NCBI GenBank assembly: GCA_001689495.1
Contig: LUJS01000046.1
Location: 1-64,000, forward strand
Source: Bacteroidales bacterium M8
GTDB lineage: Bacteria; Bacteroidota; Bacteroidia; Bacteroidales; Muribaculaceae
Reading direction: 5' to 3'
DNA length: 64,000 nucleotides
Below the pieces are notes generated by a model. The model saw only the letters and a program-made list of their open reading frames with translations, was not told the DNA's origin and searched no databases. The position numbers were made by a program, and so were the translations under genes. Each line of letters starts with the position of its first letter. Position 1 is the stretch's first letter. Shown here one piece after another: positions 35,952 through 45,202 of the stretch.

Positions 35952-38015
35952 ATGAAAACATTGAACAAACTGATGCTGATGCTGCTCGTCTGCATGGCGT
36001 GCGGCAACGACGCCCTCGCATGGCCGGGCATGCCCATGCCCGAACTGCATGTGGACGGTCGCTATCTCAAGACCGAAGACGGGACAGTGGTCAACCTCCA
36101 CGGATTCGGCCAGACCTACAGCCCGTGGTTCAACGAACAGAACTCAAAGTGGGGCAACTATGATGTCGACGCATGCCTCAAATACAACAAAGAGAAGATT
36201 GACCAGCTGTTGGCCGCCGGGTGGAAGATGTCGTGGCTGCGCCTGCACATGGATCCGTACTGGTCGAACACGCCCGGTCGTCCCACCACCGGCGAGAATG
36301 ACATCTCGGCGTTCGACTTCAACCGTTTCCGCACCTATCTCCATTCGGTCTTCATACCCATGGCCGAATATGCCATATCCAAGGGCCTGTACGTGGTGAT
36401 GCGCCCGCCGGGCGTATGCCCCGAGAACATAGCCGTGGGCGATGACTATCACAACTACCTGAAGCGGGTGTGGGGATATGTATCGACACAGCAGAAGCTC
36501 ACCGGCAATCCGCACGTCATGTTCGAGCTTGCCAACGAGCCTGTCAGGATCAAGGACACCGACGGCCAGTATCGCTCGAACACCGACGGGTGCAACAAGA
36601 ACCTGACACAGTTCTTCCAAGAGATCGTAGACCTGATGCGCAACAACGGCTGCCGCAACATACTCTGGATTCCCGGCACGGGCTATCAGTCGCAGTATGC
36701 AGGATTTGCCAAATACCCCATAACCGGTGACAACATCGGCTATGCCGTGCATGTATATCCCGGCTGGTATGGCAGCGACGCCATCGAGCCGAGCCACGAG
36801 CTCGGAGGCAGCTATGGCGGCGGATTCGAGGCATTCGCGGCAGGATGGCAGGCACAGGTAGAACCCGCCGCCGACTTCGCCCCGATACTCGTCACCGAGA
36901 TGGACTGGGCCCCGTCAAAATACAATGCCTCGTGGGGCAAGAGCATCACGGGCCGCATGCTGGCCGAGGGCTTCGGCGCCAACTTCAAGTATCTCGCCGA
37001 CCGCACGGGCAACGTGAGCTGGATGATATTCACCGGCGCCGAGCATCTTGCCCGATTCGACGGCAAGCCCGGCACGCCCGGCAACTATACCCTCTACAAC
37101 GACCCCGACGCCTGTCTGTGGCCGACATATCACTGGTACAAGGAGTATGCCGGCGACAAGATGCCCGAGCCCGTCAGGACCGAGCTCTGCATGTCGCCCC
37201 GCAAGGAGGGGATCGGGAACGAGCACGTCATGCTCACCGGCAGCTCAAAGACCCCTGCCCTCATAGCCACATACGACGGTTACGAGACCAACCTCGATGC
37301 CGAATTCGACGTCGAGATACATAATCCAGACATACTCACATGGGCCGACGGACGCTTCACCGCCACGGGTCAGGGCCGCGCCAAGGCCACCGTGAACTAT
37401 ATCTCGGCGGTAGCCAGCGGCAGCTGCGACCTCACGTTCAACGCCACGCTGTTCCCACTTGTCAGCGGCATGTTCGACCCCTCGATATGGGAGACCGGCA
37501 GTTTTGACGACAACACCAAAACCGTCAAGACCGGTCAGTGGGGATTTGCCGGATGGAGGTATCCCGCAGGTCTCGACCTCTCGGCATACAACTATCTGAT
37601 AGCCGAACTCGACGGCCCCAACGAGTGTGGGGTGTCGTTCAGGGTCTTCGACCTGAACAACTACTGGTCTGACCCCGCACAGGCCGACTTCGGCCAGAAT
37701 CGCCGCGTGGTCATGGACCTGAACGGCATGAAGAGCACCGAGGGACGCACCATGGACAAGTCGCATCTATATATCGTCGGCTTCTGGAGCACCGGCAGCA
37801 AGCCGTTCCGCATCAAGAATGTCATCGCCGCCATGAGCCCTGACGAGTCAGGGCTCGAGACGACCGTCTGCGACAGCGAGACATCCCGACTCATCGACGT
37901 ATATGACCTTCAGGGACGCAGGGTAAGGAGCGGAGTATCGCCCGCCGAGGCATACGACGGCCTCGCCCCCGGCATCTACATCTCGGAGGGCAAGAAGATT
38001 TATGTAAGACACTGA
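35952..38015 (+). CDS. GH5 endo-glycanase with C-terminal binding module and sorting-type tail
   Basis: 687 residues. Signal sequence, then a GH5 barrel (about 30-405) with acid/base Glu196 (FELANEP) and nucleophile Glu316 (VTEMDW). A Big-type domain follows (about 410-500), then a module of about 125 residues starting FDPSIWETGSF that recurs in the next gene, then the tail VYDLQGRRV...LAPGIYISEGKK. In xylan loci such GH5 enzymes (subfamily 21-like) are xylanases; the subfamily is by resemblance. The signal contains Cys residues (VCMACG) but the tail argues for a cleaved signal rather than a lipoprotein. Confidence 0.85.
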   Translation: MKTLNKLMLMLLVCMACGNDALAWPGMPMPELHVDGRYLKTEDGTVVNLHGFGQTYSPWFNEQNSKWGNYDVDACLKYNKEKIDQLLAAGWKMSWLRLHMDPYWSNTPGRPTTGENDISAFDFNRFRTYLHSVFIPMAEYAISKGLYVVMRPPGVCPENIAVGDDYHNYLKRVWGYVSTQQKLTGNPHVMFELANEPVRIKDTDGQYRSNTDGCNKNLTQFFQEIVDLMRNNGCRNILWIPGTGYQSQYAGFAKYPITGDNIGYAVHVYPGWYGSDAIEPSHELGGSYGGGFEAFAAGWQAQVEPAADFAPILVTEMDWAPSKYNASWGKSITGRMLAEGFGANFKYLADRTGNVSWMIFTGAEHLARFDGKPGTPGNYTLYNDPDACLWPTYHWYKEYAGDKMPEPVRTELCMSPRKEGIGNEHVMLTGSSKTPALIATYDGYETNLDAEFDVEIHNPDILTWADGRFTATGQGRAKATVNYISAVASGSCDLTFNATLFPLVSGMFDPSIWETGSFDDNTKTVKTGQWGFAGWRYPAGLDLSAYNYLIAELDGPNECGVSFRVFDLNNYWSDPAQADFGQNRRVVMDLNGMKSTEGRTMDKSHLYIVGFWSTGSKPFRIKNVIAAMSPDESGLETTVCDSETSRLIDVYDLQGRRVRSGVSPAEAYDGLAPGIYISEGKKIYVRH

Positions 38016-38034
38016 TAATAGAACTGCATACATC

Positions 38035-39498
38035 ATGAAACTGTCACACATACTGCTGTCTGCCGTCGTCGCCGGCACCGGCCTCATGGCCTCGGCCGGA
38101 CAGCCCGATCCCAACTATCACATATACATCTGTTTCGGACAGTCCAACATGGAGGGCAATGCCGCCATCGAGCCTGTCGACCGGCAGAACGTGCCCGATA
38201 ACTTCCGTCTCATGCCCACCGTCGACTTCAACAATCCGCGGCGTACCAAGGGCGAATGGTGTCAGGCCATTCCGCCACTGGTGCGCGAGAACACGGGCCT
38301 GACCCCGATGGACTGGTTCGGACGCACGATGCTCGACAATCTGCCGTCCGGCGTACGTGTCGGCGTGGTTCCGGTCGCCATCGGCGGTGCCAACATATCG
38401 CACCTCGCCAAGGACTTCGACCCCGCGACCATCGCCGGCGAGGCCGACTGGTACAAATCGTTCATGGCGTGCTATGACAACGCGCCATACGCACGGCTTG
38501 TCGAGTGTGCCCGACTGGCCCAGAAGGACGGAGTCATAAAGGGCATCCTTCTGCATCAGGGCGAGACCAACAACGGCGACCCGACATGGCCCTCGAAGGT
38601 CAAGGCCATATACGAAGACCTGCTCAATGACCTCTCGCTGCAGGCATCAGACGTGCCCCTGCTGGCCGGAGAGGTAGTCACGACCGAACAGGGGGGCGTG
38701 TGCGGAGGCATGAACGCCATAATCAATCAGTTGCCCGCGACAATCCCGACCGCCCATGTAGTCTCGGCAGCCAACCTGCCCCAGAAAGGTGACGGCCTCC
38801 ACTTCACGGCCCACGGCTATCGCGTGCTGGGGTGCCGTTATGCCGTCGAGATGCTCAGGACCATGGGCATAGAGAATCCGAAGGTCGAGTACTCGGAAGA
38901 GATACCCTTCGTACCCCAACCAAATCCCTCGGAGGGCGATTTCGTCTTCGACCTCAAGAGCTTCAACCCCTCGATTTGGGAGAAAGGCACCTTTGACGCC
39001 GAGACAAACACCTTCGTGGCCGGACAGTATGGGTTTGGCGGCTGGGAATACACGACGCCGATCGACCTCGGCGGATACCGCTATCTCGTGGCCGAGCTCG
39101 AGGAGAACGACGACAACGGCGTCTCGTTCCGCGTATTCGATACGCCAAGCTATTGGGATAAATCGTATGAGGGGAACTTCAACGGCGGCAAGCTGATCGT
39201 GGCCGAACTCAACGGCATGATGAAGAATCTCCCCGGGGGCATCACTCCTCTCGATGTCAGCAAAGTCTATCGCGTCGGCTTCTGGGCATACGGCGGCAAG
39301 CCCATACGCATCAAGCACGTGTTCGCCACTAACAACGACCCCTACTCCTCGGGTATCGCCGACGTGATTGCAAATGATGGCGACAGGGCCGACGGAGTCT
39401 ACAACCTCATGGGCTGCAAGGTGGCCGACACATATCCCTGCGACACACTCTGCCCCGGATTCTACATAGTCAACGGCCGGAAAATACTCATCAACTGA
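38035..39498 (+). CDS. CE6-type acetyl-xylan esterase with C-terminal module and tail
   Basis: 487 residues, signal peptide (GLMASAG). SASA/CE6 catalytic domain (about 24-280): nucleophile Ser37 in GQSNMEG, oxyanion block HQGETN, catalytic His256 in DGLHFTAHG. A module beginning FNPSIWEKGTF (about 305-440) is homologous to that of the GH5 upstream, sharing FRVFD, YLxAEL and a PxRIKxV end. The tail VYNLMGCKV...LCPGFYIVNGRK follows. Predicted to deacetylate xylan outside the cell. Confidence 0.9.
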   Translation: MKLSHILLSAVVAGTGLMASAGQPDPNYHIYICFGQSNMEGNAAIEPVDRQNVPDNFRLMPTVDFNNPRRTKGEWCQAIPPLVRENTGLTPMDWFGRTMLDNLPSGVRVGVVPVAIGGANISHLAKDFDPATIAGEADWYKSFMACYDNAPYARLVECARLAQKDGVIKGILLHQGETNNGDPTWPSKVKAIYEDLLNDLSLQASDVPLLAGEVVTTEQGGVCGGMNAIINQLPATIPTAHVVSAANLPQKGDGLHFTAHGYRVLGCRYAVEMLRTMGIENPKVEYSEEIPFVPQPNPSEGDFVFDLKSFNPSIWEKGTFDAETNTFVAGQYGFGGWEYTTPIDLGGYRYLVAELEENDDNGVSFRVFDTPSYWDKSYEGNFNGGKLIVAELNGMMKNLPGGITPLDVSKVYRVGFWAYGGKPIRIKHVFATNNDPYSSGIADVIANDGDRADGVYNLMGCKVADTYPCDTLCPGFYIVNGRKILIN

Positions 39499-39503
39499 AA
39501 ATC

Positions 39504-41465
39504 ATGGACAACACAAAGGCCATCTTTCTGTCATCGCTGATACTGACCTGCATCTCGGCAACCGGCGGCGAGACATACGAGATCAAGAGCCCCGACGGCA
39601 AGACAGCCATGACGGTAGGTTGCGAGGGGGGCCGCCCCACGTATGGCGTCACCCATGACGGAGTGACGTTCATCGCGCCCTCCCCTCTCGGCTTCATCGC
39701 CAACACTGGCGACCATACCAAGGGACTCTCGATCAGCTCGGTCTCGGCCGAGACTCCTGTCGAGGACACATACTCGCTCCCGAACATCAAGAAGAGCCAC
39801 GTCGAATACAGGGCCAACCGCCGCGAGCTTAGCTTTGCCGACTCTGCCGGTGTCGTGTTCGACCTGATAGCGGAAGTGAGCGACAACAACGTGGCATTCC
39901 GCTATCGCATCCACCCGCGCGGCGAGACCCTCTGCGCAGTGATAGATGGCGAAGCCACGGGCTTCGTCATGCCTGAAGGCACCACGACATTCCTCTGCCC
40001 GCAGAGCGCTCCGATGCAGGGCTTTGCCCGCACCTCGCCGAGCTATGAGACCCCATATACGGCAGACGGCAAGACCGGCGAGAACGGCTGGGGCAACGGC
40101 TATACGTTCCCCTGCCTGTTCCGCAACGGCGACGAGGGGTGGACACTCATATCGGAGACCGGCATAGCGGGCGACTATTGCGCCTCGCACCTCAAGGGGG
40201 GCGCGGGAAACCTCTACACAATAGCCTATCCTCAGGCTGGCGAACAGAACGGATTCGGCTCGACCTCGGCCGCCATTGCCCTGCCCGGCCTCACGCCATG
40301 GCGCACAATAACAGTGGGCAAGACGCTCGCACCGATAGCCGAGACCACGATCCCCTTTGATGTGGTCCGTCCCCTCTACGAGGCATCCAAGCCCTACAAG
40401 CATGGTAAGGGTACATGGAGCTGGATCATCAAGATGGACCCGAGCTGCAATTATGACGAGCAGAAACGCTATATCGACTTTGCCGCCGACATGGGCTATA
40501 CGAGCGTACTTGTCGATGCCTTGTGGGACACCCAGATAGGACGCGACAAGATAGAAGAGCTCGCCGCATACGGCAGGAATAAAGGCGTAGACCTGTTCCT
40601 CTGGTACAACTCGAACGGCGCGTGGAACGACGCGCCGCAGGGTCCCCGCGGAATAATGAACGACATCGTGGCCCGCCGCAAGGAAATGAAGTGGATGGAG
40701 CGCAACGGCATCCGGGGCATCAAGGTGGACTTCTTCGGCGGCGACAAGCAGGAGACCATACGCCTGTACCACGACATCCTCGCCGATGCCAACGACCACG
40801 GCCTGCAGGTGATATTCCACGGTTGCACCCTGCCCCGCGGATGGGACAGGATGTATCCCAACTTCGCGGGAGCCGAGGCCGTGCTTGCAAGCGAAAACCT
40901 CAACTTCTCGCAGGGGGCCTGTGACGCCGAGGCGTTCAACGCCACCATCCACCCCATCGTGCGCAACACCGTGGGCGGCATGGACTTTGGCGGAAGCGCA
41001 CTCAACAGATATTACAATGCCGGGAACACACCCGGCGGCTCGCGCCGCGTGACCTCGGACAACTTCGCCCTCGCCACCGCCGTACTCTTTCAGAATTCAG
41101 TACAGCACTTTGCGCTCGCGCCCAACAACCTCACGGATGCTCCGGAGTGGGCCATCGGATTCATGAAGGAAGTCCCGGTCACATGGGACGAGACACGATT
41201 CATCGACGGCTACCCGGGACGCTACATCATAATGGCCCGCCGAAGCGGTGACAGGTGGTACATAGCCGGAGTGAATGCCGAGGCCGAGGCCGTGCAGGCG
41301 ACCGTGCCGATGCCCGCCTCGACACACGGACATGAGGTGACCCTATACTCTGACAGCCCTGACCTGAAAGGCTCGGTAAAGACCGTCAAGCCGGACAGGA
41401 AAGGAAATCTCTCCGTGACCATCCCCCAAAACGGCGCCTTCGTAATCACCACCGCCAAACCCTGA
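39504..41465 (+). CDS. GH97 glycosidase, retaining (alpha-galactosidase type)
   Basis: 653 residues with signal sequence. N-terminal beta-sandwich, central barrel (about 270-560) and C-terminal domain as in GH97. The block GIKVDFF with Asp409 corresponds to the nucleophile of retaining GH97 alpha-galactosidases; inverting GH97 glucosidases lack it. So an alpha-galactosidase or beta-L-arabinopyranosidase activity is expected, possibly removing terminal sugars from complex xylan side chains. Five bases after the CE6 gene. Confidence 0.9.
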   Translation: MDNTKAIFLSSLILTCISATGGETYEIKSPDGKTAMTVGCEGGRPTYGVTHDGVTFIAPSPLGFIANTGDHTKGLSISSVSAETPVEDTYSLPNIKKSHVEYRANRRELSFADSAGVVFDLIAEVSDNNVAFRYRIHPRGETLCAVIDGEATGFVMPEGTTTFLCPQSAPMQGFARTSPSYETPYTADGKTGENGWGNGYTFPCLFRNGDEGWTLISETGIAGDYCASHLKGGAGNLYTIAYPQAGEQNGFGSTSAAIALPGLTPWRTITVGKTLAPIAETTIPFDVVRPLYEASKPYKHGKGTWSWIIKMDPSCNYDEQKRYIDFAADMGYTSVLVDALWDTQIGRDKIEELAAYGRNKGVDLFLWYNSNGAWNDAPQGPRGIMNDIVARRKEMKWMERNGIRGIKVDFFGGDKQETIRLYHDILADANDHGLQVIFHGCTLPRGWDRMYPNFAGAEAVLASENLNFSQGACDAEAFNATIHPIVRNTVGGMDFGGSALNRYYNAGNTPGGSRRVTSDNFALATAVLFQNSVQHFALAPNNLTDAPEWAIGFMKEVPVTWDETRFIDGYPGRYIIMARRSGDRWYIAGVNAEAEAVQATVPMPASTHGHEVTLYSDSPDLKGSVKTVKPDRKGNLSVTIPQNGAFVITTAKP

Positions 41466-41497
41466 GAACCAACCTTACCCTAAACCTATAATCCAAC

Positions 41498-42901
41498 ATG
41501 ATGCAAAACTCAAACAACGGATTTTACAAACTGTCGGCACTTCAGTGTCTGGGATTCGGATCGGGCGACCTCGCCCAGAATCTGATCTACCAGACAGTGA
41601 GCATGTACCTGCTGTTCTTCTATACCAACGTCTACGGTCTCGACCCCGCCGTGGCCGCGGTGATGTTCCTCATCGTCAGGATAGTCGATGTGATATGGGA
41701 TCCCATCGTCGGCACGTTCGTCGACAAGCACAATCCCCGCATGGGCAAGTATCGCGCTTACCTGATACTCGGAGGCATCCCCATGACCGGATTTGCCATA
41801 CTGTGTTTCTGGAACGGGTTCTCGGGCTCGCTGCTCTATGCATACGTCACCTATATAGGACTCTCGATGTGCTACACTCTGGTCAACGTCCCCTATGGCG
41901 CCCTGAACGCATCGCTGACTCGAGACACGTCAGAGATAACCAAACTGACCGCCGTGAGAATGTTCATGGCCAACGTGGGCGGCCTCGCCGTGGGCATGGG
42001 TATCCCCATCATCCTCAAGCTGTTCGACCCCGCCGAGTCGACCGACCTGTCGATGAGCGACAGCGCTTGGTTCATCACCATGACCATATACGGACTGGCA
42101 GGTCTGGGACTGCTCGTATTCTGCTACACCCAGAGCCGCGAGCGCGTGGTGATGGACAGCAAGGAGACCGACAACGTGAAGGTCTCGGACCTCTGGCTCG
42201 AGTTTGCCCACAACCGCCCTCTCCGCATCATCGCATTCTTCTTCATCACCGCGTTCGGCCTGATGGCCATCAGCAACTCGGCAGGTGCGTACTACATGAA
42301 CTACAACCTGCACGGCACGGCCGGAGACCTGTCCATATTCATGGGCCTCGGCTCGCTCCCGGCCTTCATATTCGTGCCGCTGATACCCCCAATCAAGAAA
42401 CTCGTGGGAAAGAAAGGGATGTTCTACATCTTTCTCGTCACCGCCGTCGTCGGCATGGGGCTCCTGTATGCCATATCCATGATAGACTCGCTAAGACAAC
42501 ACATGTGGATGGTCTATGCCGCCCAGTTCATCAAGTCGACCGGCATCATAGTCGCCACCGGCTATATGTGGGCCCTTGTACCCGAGGTGATCTCATACGG
42601 CGAGTACACCCACGGACGCCGCATCTCGGGCATAGTCAACGCCCTGACAGGCATATTCTATAAGGCGGGAATGGCGCTTGGCGGCGTGGTGCCCGGCCTT
42701 GTCCTCGCCTTCGTCGGATTCGACAAGGCGCTTCCCGAGCAGACGCCCATGGCTCAACAGGGCATACTATGGCTCGTGGCCGTGATACCCGCAGCCCTGC
42801 TCATTCTGGCCATGTTCATCATATCGCGTTACGAGCTCGAAGACGACGTGATAGACGATATTAACCGCGAGATCGAACGCCGCCACTCGACCGGAAAATA
42901 A
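41498..42901 (+). CDS. GPH-family sugar:cation symporter
   Basis: 467 residues with about twelve transmembrane helices. Glycoside-pentoside-hexuronide family signatures: the N-terminal GSGDLAQNLIY, the loop DPIVGTFVDKHNPRMGKYR, and NVPYGALNASLTRD. Inner-membrane importer; position before GH10 and GH43 matches the conserved xylo-oligosaccharide import/hydrolysis trio of Prevotella and Bacteroides. Confidence 0.93.
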   Translation: MMQNSNNGFYKLSALQCLGFGSGDLAQNLIYQTVSMYLLFFYTNVYGLDPAVAAVMFLIVRIVDVIWDPIVGTFVDKHNPRMGKYRAYLILGGIPMTGFAILCFWNGFSGSLLYAYVTYIGLSMCYTLVNVPYGALNASLTRDTSEITKLTAVRMFMANVGGLAVGMGIPIILKLFDPAESTDLSMSDSAWFITMTIYGLAGLGLLVFCYTQSRERVVMDSKETDNVKVSDLWLEFAHNRPLRIIAFFFITAFGLMAISNSAGAYYMNYNLHGTAGDLSIFMGLGSLPAFIFVPLIPPIKKLVGKKGMFYIFLVTAVVGMGLLYAISMIDSLRQHMWMVYAAQFIKSTGIIVATGYMWALVPEVISYGEYTHGRRISGIVNALTGIFYKAGMALGGVVPGLVLAFVGFDKALPEQTPMAQQGILWLVAVIPAALLILAMFIISRYELEDDVIDDINREIERRHSTGK

Positions 42902-42937
42902 TTCCCATCCAACAGACATAACCCCATAAGCAACACC

Positions 42938-44044
42938 ATGCGAAAATCCATCCTGAACATTCTCCCGCTGGCCCTCATGGCCACGGCATGTCACAGCGAG
43001 CAGACCACCGTCTCGATGAAAGACCATTTCAAGGACGACTTCCTGATCGGTGCGGCAATCCCCACGAGCCAGCTCAAGGGCTCGGACGCCAAGTCTGACT
43101 CATTAGTAGCCCTGCACTTCAACTGTATCGTCGCCGAAAACTGCATGAAAAGCGAGAAGATCAATCCCGCCGAAGGCGTATATTTCTGGGACGACGCAGA
43201 TGCGTTCGTAGAGTACGGCCTGCGCAACAACCAGACCATAATAGGTCACGCCCTTGTGTGGCACTCGCAGCTCGCCCCGTGGTTTCCGGTAGACTCTACC
43301 GGAGCCTATGTGACGCCCGAGGTACTCAAGGAGCGCATGAAAAACCACATAGCCACCACCGTGGGCCGATACAAGGGCAAGATACACGGCTGGGACGTGG
43401 TCAACGAGGCCATCCTCGACGACGGCTCGTACAGGTCGACCCCCTTCTATGACATACTGGGCGAGGAATACATCCCCCTTGCCTTCCGCTATGCGCACGA
43501 GGCCGACCCCGACGCAGAGCTCTACATCAACGACTTCTCGATGGCCAGCCCGGCCAAGCGCGAACGATACATCAAGATAGTGAACGACCTCCGCGAGCAG
43601 GGCATACGCATAGACGGCATAGGCATGCAGGGGCACATGGGCATGGACTATCCCCCAATGGACCAGTTCGAGAAATCAATCGAAGAGTTCGGCAAGACCG
43701 GCCTGCAAGTGATGATAACCGAGTGGGACATGAGCGCCCTGCCCACCGTACACGAGGGTGCTGACATAGCAATGACCACCGAGACCAAGGAACAGTTCAA
43801 CCCCTATCCCGATAGCCTCCCCGCCGACGTGAGCGAACAGTGGAACAAGCGCATGGCCGACTGCTTGGCCATGTTCAAGCGCCACTCCGACGTCATATCC
43901 CGCGTCACGGTCTGGGGCGTGCACGACGGCATGTCGTGGCGCAACGACTTCCCGATGTTCGGCCGTACGGACTATCCCCTGCCCTTCGACCGCGACTATA
44001 ACCTCAAGGACGCATTCAAGAGCGAAATCACATCAAACAAATAA
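42938..44044 (+). CDS. GH10 xylanase, small lipoprotein
   Basis: 368 residues; lipobox MATAC, so a lipoprotein, possibly facing the periplasm. Single GH10 domain with acid/base Glu157 (WDVVNEAI) and nucleophile Glu262 (ITEWDM), plus HALVWHSQ and GIGMQGH. No binding module, unlike the larger GH10. It would shorten imported xylo-oligosaccharides. Confidence 0.94.
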   Translation: MRKSILNILPLALMATACHSEQTTVSMKDHFKDDFLIGAAIPTSQLKGSDAKSDSLVALHFNCIVAENCMKSEKINPAEGVYFWDDADAFVEYGLRNNQTIIGHALVWHSQLAPWFPVDSTGAYVTPEVLKERMKNHIATTVGRYKGKIHGWDVVNEAILDDGSYRSTPFYDILGEEYIPLAFRYAHEADPDAELYINDFSMASPAKRERYIKIVNDLREQGIRIDGIGMQGHMGMDYPPMDQFEKSIEEFGKTGLQVMITEWDMSALPTVHEGADIAMTTETKEQFNPYPDSLPADVSEQWNKRMADCLAMFKRHSDVISRVTVWGVHDGMSWRNDFPMFGRTDYPLPFDRDYNLKDAFKSEITSNK

Positions 44045-44053
44045 CCCCGCGAC

Positions 44054-45043
44054 ATGAAAACCCTCAATCCAGAAAAAAGATACCTCTTCCCCCGTGACTA
44101 CATGGCCGACCCGAGCGTCCATGTATTCGACGGACGCATCTACGTCTACCCCTCGCACGACCGTGAGTGTGCCAACGTGGAGAACGACAACGGCGACCAA
44201 TACGTGATGAAGGACATGCACGTCCTCTCGCTCGACGGCGACCCGATGACCGGCAAGGTGACCGACCACGGCAAGGCCCTCGACATAGCCGACATTCCGT
44301 GGGCCGGACGCCAGCTGTGGGACTGCGACTGCGCCGAAAAGGACGGCAAGTATTACCTGTACTTCCCCCTCAAGGACCGCAACGACATCTTCAGAATCGG
44401 CGTTGCAGTGGCCGACCGTCCCGAAGGCCCGTTCAAAGCAATGCCCGACCCCATCCGCGGCAGCTACTCGATAGACATATGCGTCCTCGAGGACGGAGGC
44501 GAGTACTACCTCTACTTCGGCGGCCTCTGGGGCGGACAGCTGCAGCGCTATGCCGACAACAAGGCACTGGAGTTCCCGCGGCTTCCCGAGGGCAACGAGG
44601 ATGCCCTGCCCAGCCGCTGCGTGCGCCTGAGCGCCGACATGACGCAGTTTGCCGAAGAGCCCCGCCCCATCGTCATACTCGACGAAGATGGTAACCCCCT
44701 CAAGGCCGACAACCCGCACCGCTTCTTCGAAGCCTCGTGGGTACACAAATACAACGGCAAGTATTATTTCTCATACTCGACCGGAGACAGCCACATGCTA
44801 TGCTATGCCGTTGGCGACAACCCCTACGGGCCCTTCACGTTCAAGGGCGTCATACTCACGCCCGTCGTAGGCTGGACCACCCACCACTCCATCATCGAAT
44901 ATGAGGGACGCTGGTATTTGTTCCATCACGACAGCGTCCCCTCGGGAGGCAGGTCATGGCTCCGCTCGCTCAAGGTCTGCGAACTGACCTACGACGACGA
45001 GGGCAACATCCTCACCATCGACGGCGGCGGAACACCCGAGTGA
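44054..45043 (+). CDS. GH43 beta-xylosidase, unsecreted (subfamily 1-like)
   Basis: 329 residues, no signal peptide, so cytoplasmic. Single GH43 domain with base Asp19 (MADPSVHV), Asp141 (YSIDICVLED) and acid Glu226 (FFEASWV). Short length and lack of accessory domain fit GH43 subfamily 1 xylosidases that release xylose from imported oligosaccharides. Last gene of the xylan series, 9 bases after the GH10. Confidence 0.92.
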   Translation: MKTLNPEKRYLFPRDYMADPSVHVFDGRIYVYPSHDRECANVENDNGDQYVMKDMHVLSLDGDPMTGKVTDHGKALDIADIPWAGRQLWDCDCAEKDGKYYLYFPLKDRNDIFRIGVAVADRPEGPFKAMPDPIRGSYSIDICVLEDGGEYYLYFGGLWGGQLQRYADNKALEFPRLPEGNEDALPSRCVRLSADMTQFAEEPRPIVILDEDGNPLKADNPHRFFEASWVHKYNGKYYFSYSTGDSHMLCYAVGDNPYGPFTFKGVILTPVVGWTTHHSIIEYEGRWYLFHHDSVPSGGRSWLRSLKVCELTYDDEGNILTIDGGGTPE

Positions 45044-45098
45044 CATCAACCCTAACCAAGAGTAGTCAGACGAGACAGTTTTTTTAGATAAGGTAGGG

Positions 45099-45135
45099 AA
45101 GGCGTGGCTGTTTGCAAAAACAGTCGCGCCTTTTT
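45099..45135 (+). terminator. Rho-independent terminator of the xylan operon
   Basis: A 13-bp stem (45101-45113 with 45118-45130, two G-T pairs) with a GCAA tetraloop, followed by TTTTT. It lies 56 bases after the last xylan gene. Confidence 0.92.
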
Positions 45136-45202
45136 CATCTCGGAATAACCCGAACCCATGAACTAAAGATTAGTTTCTAAAAAGGCAGGATTATTAAGGT
45201 TA

